A stretch of 25,924 bases of DNA from a bacterium. Lineage in GTDB: Bacteria; JAMCPX01. Under the pieces are notes generated by a model that worked only from the letters and a program-made list of their open reading frames with translations, ran no database searches and was not told the origin of the DNA. Position numbers and translations under genes: made by a program. Each line of letters opens with the position of its first letter. Positions within the stretch are counted from its first letter, which is position 1. Shown piece after piece: positions 14,936-23,137 of the stretch. The DNA is taken from contig JAKAHI010000002.1 of NCBI GenBank assembly GCA_021815065.1, positions 1 through 25,924 of the forward strand. Direction: 5' to 3'.

Positions 14936-15614
14936 CAGTCATGGAGAAGAGGAAACAAAACCGGGTATTCGCGAAGTTTACCTCAGGCATGAACGGCTTA
15001 TCATTGCAGTATTCCTTGTAATCTTTCTCTCCTGCAGTTTTTACTATGTAGATTGGCACAACCACCTGCTTTGGAAAGAAGGGGTGAAATTCTATAGCCT
15101 GACAACAGGGGTAGACCGGGCTATCCCCTTTACACCGGCCTGGGTCTGGGTATACCTGCTGTATTATCCTTTTTGTTTTATGCCGCTGTTTTTACTGAAT
15201 AATATAGATACCTTCAGAAGGGTGGCAGGGGCATATCTCATGGAGTTTATCATAGCCTTCATCGTTTTTCTGTCTTTCCCCGTAAGGATGATACGGCCTG
15301 TTGTTGTTCCGGATACATTGAGTACAAAGATGGTCGGCATCATTTACAGGATAGATCCCGGATTCAACGTATTTCCAAGCCTTCATGTTGCAAATTCCCT
15401 GCTTGTTGCTTTGATATTTTACCGCTACAACAAACCTCTCGGTATATTCTTTCTGCTCATTGCCTGTTTGATCGCAGCGTCGACCCTGTACGTAAAACAG
15501 CACTATGCAGTCGACGTCGTTACCGGCATTCTTGATACGGCTCTCGTTTATCCTTTGATCTTTTGGGGACACAGACCCGAAAGGAATAAAAAAGCACTTC
15601 AGCCGGCTGCCTGA
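14925..15614 (+). CDS. PAP2-superfamily membrane protein, Aur1-like motifs
   Basis: A 229-aa membrane protein with about six hydrophobic segments. The PAP2 active-site motifs are recognisable: FPSLHV with H154, and ASTLYVKQHYAVDV with H193 and D197, the general HxxxD pair. The arginine of the classical SRxxxxxHxxxD motif is replaced by threonine (STLY), and the pattern FPSLH plus STxYxxxHYxxD is like the Aur1/PAP2_3 group, which transfers or removes phospho-head-groups on lipids. It starts within the end of the porin gene (11-base overlap), with no good ribosome-binding site, so it is probably coupled to it. The substrate is unknown; a lipid phosphate or phospholipid head-group is the likely class. 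Confidence 0.75.
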   Translation: MSISSHGEEETKPGIREVYLRHERLIIAVFLVIFLSCSFYYVDWHNHLLWKEGVKFYSLTTGVDRAIPFTPAWVWVYLLYYPFCFMPLFLLNNIDTFRRVAGAYLMEFIIAFIVFLSFPVRMIRPVVVPDTLSTKMVGIIYRIDPGFNVFPSLHVANSLLVALIFYRYNKPLGIFFLLIACLIAASTLYVKQHYAVDVVTGILDTALVYPLIFWGHRPERNKKALQPAA

Positions 15615-15637
15615 AAAACAATATTTTAAAATATATC

Positions 15638-15666
15638 TTGACTTGTATACAATGCTGTGTTTTTAT
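15638..15666 (+). promoter_or_regulatory. Candidate promoter for the fadA-fadN operon
   Basis: TTGACT (15638-15643) and TTTTAT (15661-15666) are separated by 17 bases. The -10 match is only four of six. The start would be near 15673, inside the palindromic operator that follows, so a bound repressor would block it. A 10-bp palindrome, TTGTATACAA, at 15643-15652 lies between the boxes. Confidence 0.45.
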
Positions 15667-15686
15667 ATGAATGAATAATCATTCAT
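15667..15686 (+). promoter_or_regulatory. FadR (TetR-family)-type operator palindrome
   Basis: The sequence ATGAATGAATAATCATTCAT has perfect 8-bp arms and a 4-bp centre. Its inner 18 bases fit the TGAATGANTANTCATTCA box that I recall for Bacillus FadR, the acyl-CoA-responsive TetR-type repressor of beta-oxidation. It sits at the expected start of transcription and just upstream of the thiolase ribosome-binding site. No TetR gene is in this window, so the regulator would be encoded elsewhere. Confidence 0.7.
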
Positions 15687-15699
15687 TATGGAGGTAGGT

Positions 15700-16920
15700 A
15701 TGAAAGACAGTGGAAGAGATGCTGTGATAGTGTCAGCAGTACGGCTGCCGATAGGCAGGGCAAAGAAAGGCTCTTTTGCAAAAACAAGGCCTGATGATCT
15801 GTTTGCCACTGCAATAAAAGCTGCCTTGAAAAGATTACCCAAATTTGATTACAAACAGATAGAAGATGTCCTGTGCGGTTCTGCCTTTCCTGAGGCGGAA
15901 GAGGGCATGAATGTTGCCAGGGTAGCAAGTATACTTGCTGGCTTACCTATCGAAGTACCGGGGACGACAATAAACAGATTTTGCGGTTCTGCAATGACCG
16001 CCCTTCATAAAGCTACCTATGAGATCATGGGAGGGGCCGGCGATATCTTTATCGTTGGAGGTACCGAGAGCATGACCATGATACCGATGACCAGTAATAA
16101 ACCGTCTCCCAATATTAAATTTGTACAGGACGGTTCAACATTGCCGAATGTATATATATCCATGGGTGAAACTGCCGAGAATGTTATAGACAGATACGAA
16201 AAGAAGTATGATCTTAGTCGTGTAAAACTCGATACGTTTTCCTACAATTCTCATAAAAAAGCGGTTGCTGCTCAGGAAACAGGCAGGTTCAAGGATGAAA
16301 TCGCTCCGGTTGTGGTCAACAAGTCAACCGGGGATATAGAGTTGTATGATGGCGGTAAGATTGCAGAAGGATGGATGCTTGTCGATAAAGACGATTGCCC
16401 CAGGGCAGATACAACGGTTGAGGCATTGGGAAAATTAAAACCGGTATTCAGGGCAAAGGGCAGGGTAACGGCAGGTAATTCATCGCCAACGAATGATGGC
16501 GCAAGCGTCATGGTTCTTATGGCATCATCGAAAGCAAAAGAGCTCGGGATTAAACCTTTAGCAAAGATCCGCGCAACGGCAGTAAGAGCACTGGAGCCGG
16601 AGGTCATGGGATTAGGACCTATATATTCAACACAGCGTATTCTTGAGAGGGCGAAAATGTCCGTCAAGGATATACAGCTTTTTGAGATAAACGAGGCATT
16701 TGCATCCCAATCAATCGTAAGCATAGAAGAGCTCGGTATTAACCCGGACATCGTAAATGTGAACGGTGGAGCTATAGCTCTCGGGCATCCCCTCGGCATT
16801 TCAGGTGTCAGAATACTGACGACACTGCTTTACGAAATGACGAAAAGGAATTTGAACACGGGTCTCGGCACCATGTGTATAGGCGGGGGGCAGGGTATAG
16901 CAACAATCATTGAACGGTAA
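15700..16920 (+). CDS. fadA: Acetyl-CoA acyltransferase (thiolase)
   Basis: A 406-aa thiolase that cleaves 3-ketoacyl-CoA with CoA in the last step of beta-oxidation, or runs in reverse as acetoacetyl-CoA thiolase. Catalytic residues are all present: nucleophile C95 in NRFCGSAMTALHKA, H363 in ALGHPLGISGVRI, and C393 in MCIGGGQGIA. The ATG at 15700 follows GGAGG by five bases; an in-frame ATG at 15688 lies before that ribosome-binding site and would only add MEVG. It has its own promoter with a FadR-type operator and is followed after 19 bases by the fadN-like gene, making a two-gene beta-oxidation unit. A degradative FadA role is favoured by this neighbour. Confidence 0.92.
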   Translation: MKDSGRDAVIVSAVRLPIGRAKKGSFAKTRPDDLFATAIKAALKRLPKFDYKQIEDVLCGSAFPEAEEGMNVARVASILAGLPIEVPGTTINRFCGSAMTALHKATYEIMGGAGDIFIVGGTESMTMIPMTSNKPSPNIKFVQDGSTLPNVYISMGETAENVIDRYEKKYDLSRVKLDTFSYNSHKKAVAAQETGRFKDEIAPVVVNKSTGDIELYDGGKIAEGWMLVDKDDCPRADTTVEALGKLKPVFRAKGRVTAGNSSPTNDGASVMVLMASSKAKELGIKPLAKIRATAVRALEPEVMGLGPIYSTQRILERAKMSVKDIQLFEINEAFASQSIVSIEELGINPDIVNVNGGAIALGHPLGISGVRILTTLLYEMTKRNLNTGLGTMCIGGGQGIATIIER

Positions 16921-16939
16921 ATTTACAGGAGGAATTGTT

Positions 16940-19351
16940 ATGAGTTATCAGATAAAAAGAGTAACGATTATAGGTTCGGGAGTCATGGGCTCCGGTATTG
17001 CCGCACATCTTGCAAATGCGGGTATACCTTCATACATACTTGACATAGTACCGAAAGAGCTTACCGAGGATGAAAAAAAGGCCGGATTGACCCTCAAAGC
17101 CCCGCAGGTAAGAAACCGGCTTGCACTCGCAGGTATTGAACATGTCAGAAAAGGAAAGCCGGCACTTATATATTCACAGAAAGACCTAGCATACATAACT
17201 CCGGGAAATATGGAAGATAATCTTGATTTTATAAGTAAGTCTGACTGGATTATAGAGGTAGTTACAGAAAGGCTTGATATCAAGAAAAAGGTTTTTGATC
17301 AGGTAGACAAGTACAGAAAACAGGGCTCAATTACGAGCTCCAATACATCGGGCATAAAACTAAAGGATATGGCAGAAGGAAGAAGCAAGGATTTCAAAGA
17401 GCATTTTATGATTACGCATTTCTTCAACCCGGTCCGGTATATGAAACTGCTTGAATTTATCGTTGGCGATGAAACGAAACAGGAAATGGTTTCTTTTATG
17501 CAGGAATTTGCCGAAAACGTACTCGGTAAAGGGGTTGTTTACGGCAAAGATACTCCAAACTTTATAGCGAACAGGGTAGGAGTATTCTCCATGCTCGATA
17601 CGATGAAGGTCATGGTCGAAGATAAATACGGCATAGATGAGGTCGATGCTATCGTCGGCAAGCCGATGGGCAGGCCGGGCAGCGCAGCGTTTGGTACGGG
17701 CGACCTTGTAGGTCTTGATACTCTGTATCACGTATCGAATAATGTCTATGAAAACACACCCAACGATGAAAAGAGAGACGTATTTAAGGTACCTGAATTC
17801 ATAGAAAAAATGGTGAAACAGGGCTGGCTCGGGGATAAATCCGGGCAGGGTTTCTATAAAAAAATTAAAGATGAAAAGGGCAAGAAAAAGCTGGTCCTTG
17901 ATTATAACACCATGGAGTACAAAGATTCTCAGAAATACAAGTTCGACTCCCTCACCATGGCAAAGAATGCTGAAACCCCGGAAGAGAAGATAAAGATTCT
18001 TGCATCCAGTGATGACAGAGCTGCAAAGTTTGCATGGAAGGTAACGAAAGATACCCTCGTCTACGCAGCCAACAGGATACCCGAAATAGCGGATGATATC
18101 GTCAATATAGACAATGCGATGAAATGGGGATTTAACTGGGCACTCGGTCCGTTTGAAACATGGGATGCTATCGGTCTTGCCGGCTCTGTAGAGAAAATGG
18201 AGAAAGAAGGAATAAAGATTTCCGATAATGTAAAGAGGGTATTGGAAAAGGGATACGGCAGATTTTACCTTGATGTCAAAGGCGAGAAGTTTTACTTCGA
18301 TTTCAAGACAGGGACGTATCAGCCGATCGTAAGAAGAAACAATGTAATTTCCCTTGAAAGCCTCAAGAAAAAGGGCATGATTTTGAAAGAAAACGGCAGT
18401 GCACGCCTCATCGATATCGGTGACGGCGTAATCTGTGTGGAATTCAATTCCAAGATGAACGCCATTGATGATGATTTGATAGCTATGATCAACAACGGTG
18501 TAGATATGCTGGAGTCAAGACGGGACATTGTCGGCATGGTACTCGGCAATGAAGGCGAAACCTTCAGTGCCGGTGCGAATATCTTTTTAATCCTCATGGC
18601 TGCACAGAATAAAGAATGGAAGTCGCTGGAAGGTGCTATCGACGGTTTACACAATGCAAATATGAGAATGAAATATGCAACCAAGCCTATCGTAGCTGCG
18701 CCGTTCAATATGGCACTTGGCGGCGGATGTGAGGTAAGTATGCATACGCATAAAATAAGGGCATACGCAGAGCTTTACATGGGGCTTGTTGAAGTCGGTG
18801 TCGGTGTTATCCCGGCCGGTGGAGGCACAAAGGAGCTTTACTTAAGGGCACTGGGAGACAATGTTGTCAAGCCTGACCCGATTAAAGCTGCAATACATAC
18901 CTTTGAGACAATTGGTATGGCAAAGGTTTCTATGAGTGCAAAAGAAGCTTCCGAATTATACGGATTCCTCAGGCCGACGGATCAGATCACCCTGAACAAG
19001 GATAATTTGATCTATGATGCAAAACAAACCGTTCTGGCAATGGTCAAGGAAGGCTTTAAACCATTAAGACCGAGGACCGATATTGTTGTTGCAGGAAGAG
19101 AAGCTCTGGCAACATTAAGACTCGGGGCTCGAAATTTAAAACTTGGTGGTTATATTAGTGAGTACGATGAGTTTGTAGCGGATAAACTTATAAATGTTAT
19201 AGGCGGCGGTGATGTAGCACCCGGTACGGTTATAGATGAACAAAGGCTGCTCGACCTCGAGAAAGAAGCATTTTTAAGCCTGTGCGGTGAGCAGAAGACG
19301 CAGGACAGAATACAATACATGTTGATGAATAATAAACCCCTCCGCAACTAA
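16940..19351 (+). CDS. fadN: 3-hydroxyacyl-CoA dehydrogenase/enoyl-CoA hydratase, FadN type
   Basis: An 803-aa bifunctional beta-oxidation enzyme. Residues 1-200 are the NAD-binding dehydrogenase domain with G12, G14 and G17 in IIGSGVMGSGIAAHLANAG and the catalytic H160 in THFFNPVRYMKLLEF. Helical dehydrogenase C-terminal domains follow to about residue 450. From about 490 comes a crotonase domain with both catalytic glutamates: E598 in LGGGCEVSM and E618 in GLVEVGVGVIPAGGG. This order, dehydrogenase first and hydratase last, is that of Bacillus FadN (YusL) and the reverse of E. coli FadB. The ATG at 16940 has an ideal AGGAGG seven bases upstream; an earlier ATG at 16910 lies inside fadA. Together with fadA it performs hydration, oxidation and thiolysis in the cytoplasm. 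Confidence 0.93.
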   Translation: MSYQIKRVTIIGSGVMGSGIAAHLANAGIPSYILDIVPKELTEDEKKAGLTLKAPQVRNRLALAGIEHVRKGKPALIYSQKDLAYITPGNMEDNLDFISKSDWIIEVVTERLDIKKKVFDQVDKYRKQGSITSSNTSGIKLKDMAEGRSKDFKEHFMITHFFNPVRYMKLLEFIVGDETKQEMVSFMQEFAENVLGKGVVYGKDTPNFIANRVGVFSMLDTMKVMVEDKYGIDEVDAIVGKPMGRPGSAAFGTGDLVGLDTLYHVSNNVYENTPNDEKRDVFKVPEFIEKMVKQGWLGDKSGQGFYKKIKDEKGKKKLVLDYNTMEYKDSQKYKFDSLTMAKNAETPEEKIKILASSDDRAAKFAWKVTKDTLVYAANRIPEIADDIVNIDNAMKWGFNWALGPFETWDAIGLAGSVEKMEKEGIKISDNVKRVLEKGYGRFYLDVKGEKFYFDFKTGTYQPIVRRNNVISLESLKKKGMILKENGSARLIDIGDGVICVEFNSKMNAIDDDLIAMINNGVDMLESRRDIVGMVLGNEGETFSAGANIFLILMAAQNKEWKSLEGAIDGLHNANMRMKYATKPIVAAPFNMALGGGCEVSMHTHKIRAYAELYMGLVEVGVGVIPAGGGTKELYLRALGDNVVKPDPIKAAIHTFETIGMAKVSMSAKEASELYGFLRPTDQITLNKDNLIYDAKQTVLAMVKEGFKPLRPRTDIVVAGREALATLRLGARNLKLGGYISEYDEFVADKLINVIGGGDVAPGTVIDEQRLLDLEKEAFLSLCGEQKTQDRIQYMLMNNKPLRN

Positions 19352-19356
19352 AAAAC

Positions 19357-19391
19357 GGTGCAGATCTCGGTCCCCTCCGGAGGTCTGCACC
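19357..19391 (+). terminator. Hairpin terminator after the fadA-fadN operon
   Basis: GGTGCAGATCTC (19357-19368) pairs with GAGGTCTGCACC (19380-19391), giving a 12-bp stem with one G-U pair and an 11-base loop. Downstream on the plus strand only a loose T-rich tract follows (CTCTCTTATTTTG). On the minus strand the hairpin is followed directly by a TTTTT run, so it may act in both directions. Confidence 0.65.
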
Positions 19392-19420
19392 ACCCCTCTC
19401 TTATTTTGTAATCTTTTTAA

Positions 19421-19447
19421 TTGACAATTGCCGAGTCACTGTATAAG
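19421..19447 (+). promoter_or_regulatory. Candidate promoter for resB-ccsA
   Basis: TTGACA (19421-19426) is a perfect -35 box and TATAAG (19442-19447) a five-of-six -10 box. The 15-base spacer is shorter than optimal. It lies just after the fadN terminator and about 70 bases before resB, a sensible place for a new transcript. Confidence 0.4.
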
Positions 19448-19518
19448 TTGTTTTTCGTGTTGATTGTTAAGGTAGAATTATTTCTTAAATTATAGAACAG
19501 AAAAGAGAAAAAAATATT

Positions 19519-20862
19519 ATGGATAAAATATTGGACAGGATCTGGAGATTTTTTAGTTCCGTAAAGCTTGCGATTGTGCTGATACTCCTCATTATTGCTA
19601 CGGCTATTATCGGAACGGTGATACAACAGGGGCTTCCCGATGAGGCCTATATACAGCATTACGGTACAGCTACCTTTAATATTCTGAATTCAATAGACAT
19701 CTTCGATATGTACCACTCGTGGTGGTTTGAGCTGTTGCTCTTAACATTCATCGTGAATGTACTTGTTTGTACATGGGAAAGACTCCCCGCGATCTTTAAA
19801 ATGTTCTCAAATCCAACGCTGAAGCTGCCTTTGGAAAAAATGAACGCATTCAAGGAAAAAGAAACCATATCCTATAGTGGAACGAGGGATGCCTTCATTA
19901 AAAAGTTAATACAGAAGCTCAGGGAAATATACAAAGCTCCTATTCATAATGATGCAAAAGAAGGGGATTACCTTTATCTTGAGAAGGGCCGTGTTGCGCG
20001 GTTTGGACCGTACGTAACCCATATCAGCCTTATCATTATTTTTGTCGGTGTTTTAATCGGGTCTTTTTTTGGTTTTGAGGGATATCTTAACCTTGTTCCG
20101 GGAGAAAGCTCGTCCATAGTCAGAACAATTCGTGGGAATAAAAAAATTACACTTCCATTCTCAATCCAGTGTAATCACTTTAATGTCGAATTTTACAAAT
20201 CCGGCATTCCAAAGGCTTACAAAAGCGATCTCAGTATAATTTCGGACGGTAACATAGCAGCCAGAAAGGTAATAGATGTGAACAAGCCCTTGACTTACAA
20301 GGGTATTACCATTTATCAGGCGTCATACGGTCAGGCAGGCGCAAGTAGTTTTAATCTTGTATTACAGAATGGACGGAAAGGAGAAAGCGACGTTTCACTG
20401 AACCTGAATCAGCAGTACAAGATCACCAACGATACCTCTATTGCCGTACTTGATTACACACAGAATTACCAGGGGTTTGGTCCAACCATTCTGCTCGGTG
20501 TTTATAAAGGCCAAAAACTTGTCAATACTTCCATATATCTCCAGAAATATCCGGATTTCCATGGTGCGGAAGCCGTTGGCGGGTACAGGATAAAATTCGT
20601 CAAGGCCGACGAGAGTTTTTATACAGGCTTGCAGGTTGCCAAGGATCCCGGTGCACCGTATGTGGCTGCCGGTGCCATTATGCTGATCCTCGGTCTTATC
20701 ATGTCATTTTTCAGCTACCGGCGGAGAATATGGATATTTATTCCTGATGATACGTCTGACAAGACATTCACGATCGCCGGCGTTGCAGACAGAAATAAGT
20801 ATTCCTTCGAGATGGAATTTGAGAAGATTATTCAAGAGCTTAAGAAAGGGGTAAAAGAATGA
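19519..20862 (+). CDS. resB: Cytochrome c biogenesis protein ResB (Ccs1)
   Basis: A 447-aa membrane protein of system II cytochrome c maturation. With CcsA it carries haem across the inner membrane and attaches it to CxxCH motifs of apocytochromes. It starts with the family signature FFSSVKLAIVLILLIIATAI and GTVIQQG, then a second membrane segment (WWFELLLLTFIVNVLVCTWE), a third (THISLIIIFVGVLIGSFFGF), a large extracytoplasmic domain of roughly 180 residues, and a last segment (AAGAIMLILGLIMSFFSYRR). The length and four-helix layout are normal. A weak GAGAAAA ribosome-binding site precedes the ATG. Its TGA overlaps the ccsA ATG, so the two partners are co-translated. Confidence 0.92.
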   Translation: MDKILDRIWRFFSSVKLAIVLILLIIATAIIGTVIQQGLPDEAYIQHYGTATFNILNSIDIFDMYHSWWFELLLLTFIVNVLVCTWERLPAIFKMFSNPTLKLPLEKMNAFKEKETISYSGTRDAFIKKLIQKLREIYKAPIHNDAKEGDYLYLEKGRVARFGPYVTHISLIIIFVGVLIGSFFGFEGYLNLVPGESSSIVRTIRGNKKITLPFSIQCNHFNVEFYKSGIPKAYKSDLSIISDGNIAARKVIDVNKPLTYKGITIYQASYGQAGASSFNLVLQNGRKGESDVSLNLNQQYKITNDTSIAVLDYTQNYQGFGPTILLGVYKGQKLVNTSIYLQKYPDFHGAEAVGGYRIKFVKADESFYTGLQVAKDPGAPYVAAGAIMLILGLIMSFFSYRRRIWIFIPDDTSDKTFTIAGVADRNKYSFEMEFEKIIQELKKGVKE

Positions 20863-21722
20863 TAAACATGAGTCAGCACACAAATACGTTATTGTTAGGC
20901 ATAGCTACCTTTGTCTATGTCGGGGCGATGTTCCTCTATTTATTCGGGCTTGTCTTTAGAAAGAAGTTCCTCGATATATCGGGCTTTGTTGTTTTTGTGG
21001 GGGCGTTTTTGATTGAGACAGCAGGTTTGATTGCAAGGTGGATAGAATCGTATCATCTTGAGTACGGACATATTCCCATAACAAATCTTTATGAATCTCT
21101 TATTTTCCTTTCATGGACCATAGCGCTGACCTATATCATCGTGGACCTAAAATATAAGATAAGAAAACTCGGATTCCCAGTCTCTCTTACCGCTTTTATA
21201 TTTATGGCATACGCATCTTTTTCTCCGGACGTAAGCAGCAGGATAGAGCCTCTGGTCCCGGCATTGAAGAGTAACTGGCTTGTATTTCATGTCATAACAA
21301 GCTTTTTTGGTTACGCATTCTTTGCACTTGCATTCGGCGCATCAGTATTTTACTTAATCAGTGATTGGTACACGAAGCACACAAACGGAAAAGTACTCTC
21401 CTACCTGCCTTCAACCAAAGTTCTTGATGAAATAAGTTATAAACTTATCATTATAGGCGAGATCTTGCTTGCAATCGGTATTATTACCGGTGCAGCATGG
21501 GCGGATTATGCGTGGGGCAGATACTGGAGCTGGGATCCCAAGGAAACCTGGTCTTTAATCACGTTTCTGATTTATGTAGTTTATCTGCACCTCAGATATT
21601 CGTGGGGATGGCACGGCAGGGCTGCGGCAATTTTTGCAATCCTTGGTTTTGCTTTTGTTCTCTTCACCTATCTTGGTGTAAATCTCGTACTCTCCGGTTT
21701 GCACAGCTACGGGAGTGCCTGA
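20859..21722 (+). CDS. ccsA: Cytochrome c biogenesis protein CcsA (ResC)
   Basis: A 287-aa polytopic membrane protein with about eight transmembrane helices, the haem-handling partner of ResB. The WWD domain is clear at residues 220-232 (WGRYWSWDPKETW), and flanking histidines that ligate haem are visible, as in LRYSWGWHGRAAA. The ATG overlaps the resB stop (ATGA) after an AAAGGGG site; a second in-frame ATG at 20868 is also possible. It implies that c-type cytochromes are made, though none is encoded here. The double-HAD gene follows after 28 bases and may share the transcript. Confidence 0.93.
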   Translation: MINMSQHTNTLLLGIATFVYVGAMFLYLFGLVFRKKFLDISGFVVFVGAFLIETAGLIARWIESYHLEYGHIPITNLYESLIFLSWTIALTYIIVDLKYKIRKLGFPVSLTAFIFMAYASFSPDVSSRIEPLVPALKSNWLVFHVITSFFGYAFFALAFGASVFYLISDWYTKHTNGKVLSYLPSTKVLDEISYKLIIIGEILLAIGIITGAAWADYAWGRYWSWDPKETWSLITFLIYVVYLHLRYSWGWHGRAAAIFAILGFAFVLFTYLGVNLVLSGLHSYGSA

Positions 21723-21750
21723 GTTATACAGGGCACTATAGCCTTGAACT

Positions 21751-23040
21751 ATGAAAATACTTATAGCGAGCGATTTCGATGGGACGATAAATAAAAAGGA
21801 TCTCGGAGAAGAATTCGGCAAATTAATTGAAAGCTATTCGGACCTCAAGGAAAAGTTTATCAACAATAATCTGAGCGTTCCCGATGTTTACAGAAAATTA
21901 CTCGATGTCGAAGGTATGTCCTTTAACGTTATCAGGGATTTTTATGTAAATCAGGCAAATATCGATGAACACTTTATTCCTTTTTTAGGTTTTATCAAGA
22001 GCAAGGAAGTTGCCCATATCATCGTAAGTGATGGTTTCGATCTGCTGATAGAGGAAACCCTCAGACACCACGGCGTAACGGATGCTCTCTGTATATTTGC
22101 CAATAGTATGAGGGATAACGGCAACAAAGTACTTATGGATTTTCCTTTCTGGGACAATGATTGTGTCTTTTCCGGGGTATGCAAAAAGCGGATATTAAGG
22201 GCATTGAAGCCTTATTTTGACAGGATTATTTACATAGGTAACGGCTATTCTGATATAGATGCGGTCCCGGAGGCGGATATCGTATTTGCAAGGTCGATGC
22301 TGAAATCATACTGCAATGAAAACAAAATACCGTCCTTCTGGTACGACAATTACGGTGATATCGTAACAAGGCTCAACCGTGCATACAAGGGTATTATTTT
22401 CGATCTGGACGGTACGCTCATCGACTCTTTTTCTGCAATATATGAAAGCTTTAATTATACGATGGAAAAGCTTGGCTTACCGCAGTATTCATACGAAGAT
22501 GTTTTAAAAACAATCGGGCTCCCGCTCGAAGATGTTATGGCAGGTATTCATGGGGTTGATGACTCTGCTCACGCGGTGAGTATGTTTCGCTCGCACTATG
22601 AAGAAATCTACCTTGATAAGACGACACTGCTCCATGGCGTACAGCAGGTAGTCGAAAAGCTTTACCATGACGGCTACCGAATGGCGGTCTCAACCAATAA
22701 ACTTGGAAAGTATTCCCGTTCTCTGCTTGAACATCTGGGCATAGGAAAATATTTCAAAACTATTGTTGGCATCGGGGACGGATTGAGGAATAAGCCGTAT
22801 CCCGATACGATTGAAAAAATACTATCTGAATTCGGACTGCCGAAGGATGAGGTCGTTTATATCGGCGATTCTCTCATCGATGCACAAACAGCGGTTAATG
22901 CAGGCGTTCACTTTATCGGTATTGCTACGGGTCCGGTACCGTTTTCCGAGCTGACCGGTGCCAGGGCAGAGGTAGTCCTCGATAATTTTTCCAGGCTTCC
23001 TGTTTATCTCACCCCGCTCAATGAAGAAACTCAAGATTAA
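21751..23040 (+). CDS. Tandem HAD-superfamily phosphatase (two catalytic domains)
   Basis: A 429-aa soluble protein made of two complete HAD domains. Residues 1-210 look like the MtnX/phosphoserine-phosphatase branch: D8 and D10 in ASDFDGTINKKD, ending with D168 and D170 in IGNGYSDIDAVPEADIVFA. Residues 213-429 look like the phosphoglycolate phosphatase branch: D218 and D220 in IIFDLDGTLIDS, and D373 and D377 in YIGDSLIDAQTAVNAG. Both halves keep their catalytic aspartates, so both may work. Substrates cannot be read from sequence; small phosphometabolites such as phosphoglycolate or methylthio-sugar phosphates are typical of the families. The start has a weak ribosome-binding site. The stop codon lies inside a 21-bp hairpin arm. 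Confidence 0.8.
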   Translation: MKILIASDFDGTINKKDLGEEFGKLIESYSDLKEKFINNNLSVPDVYRKLLDVEGMSFNVIRDFYVNQANIDEHFIPFLGFIKSKEVAHIIVSDGFDLLIEETLRHHGVTDALCIFANSMRDNGNKVLMDFPFWDNDCVFSGVCKKRILRALKPYFDRIIYIGNGYSDIDAVPEADIVFARSMLKSYCNENKIPSFWYDNYGDIVTRLNRAYKGIIFDLDGTLIDSFSAIYESFNYTMEKLGLPQYSYEDVLKTIGLPLEDVMAGIHGVDDSAHAVSMFRSHYEEIYLDKTTLLHGVQQVVEKLYHDGYRMAVSTNKLGKYSRSLLEHLGIGKYFKTIVGIGDGLRNKPYPDTIEKILSEFGLPKDEVVYIGDSLIDAQTAVNAGVHFIGIATGPVPFSELTGARAEVVLDNFSRLPVYLTPLNEETQD

Positions 23041-23085
23041 CAATTAAAGATTAAATATTGAATCTTTAATCTTTAATTGTTAATC
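23035..23085. terminator. AT-rich 21-bp perfect inverted repeat overlapping the HAD stop
   Basis: The arms 23035-23055 (beginning GATTAACAATTAAAG) and 23065-23085 are perfect reverse complements around a 9-base loop. The left arm contains the stop codon of the double-HAD gene. There is no uridine run right after it, and the stem is almost all A and T, so it is not a classical terminator. It could still slow polymerase or protect the 3' end. Smaller AAGATTAA units repeat within it. Confidence 0.5.
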
Positions 23086-23097
23086 GTCTCTACTGAT

Positions 23098-23125
23098 TTG
23101 ACATCTCCTTTTTTAGTGATAAAAT
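23098..23125 (+). promoter_or_regulatory. Sigma-70 promoter for the SNF2 gene, nearly leaderless
   Basis: TTGACA (23098-23103) is a perfect -35 box and TAAAAT (23120-23125) a five-of-six -10 box, with a 16-base spacer. Transcription would start around 23132, only about six bases before the ATG at 23138. This fits the absence of any ribosome-binding site there. Confidence 0.65.
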
Positions 23126-23137
23126 GCATAATTTGAT

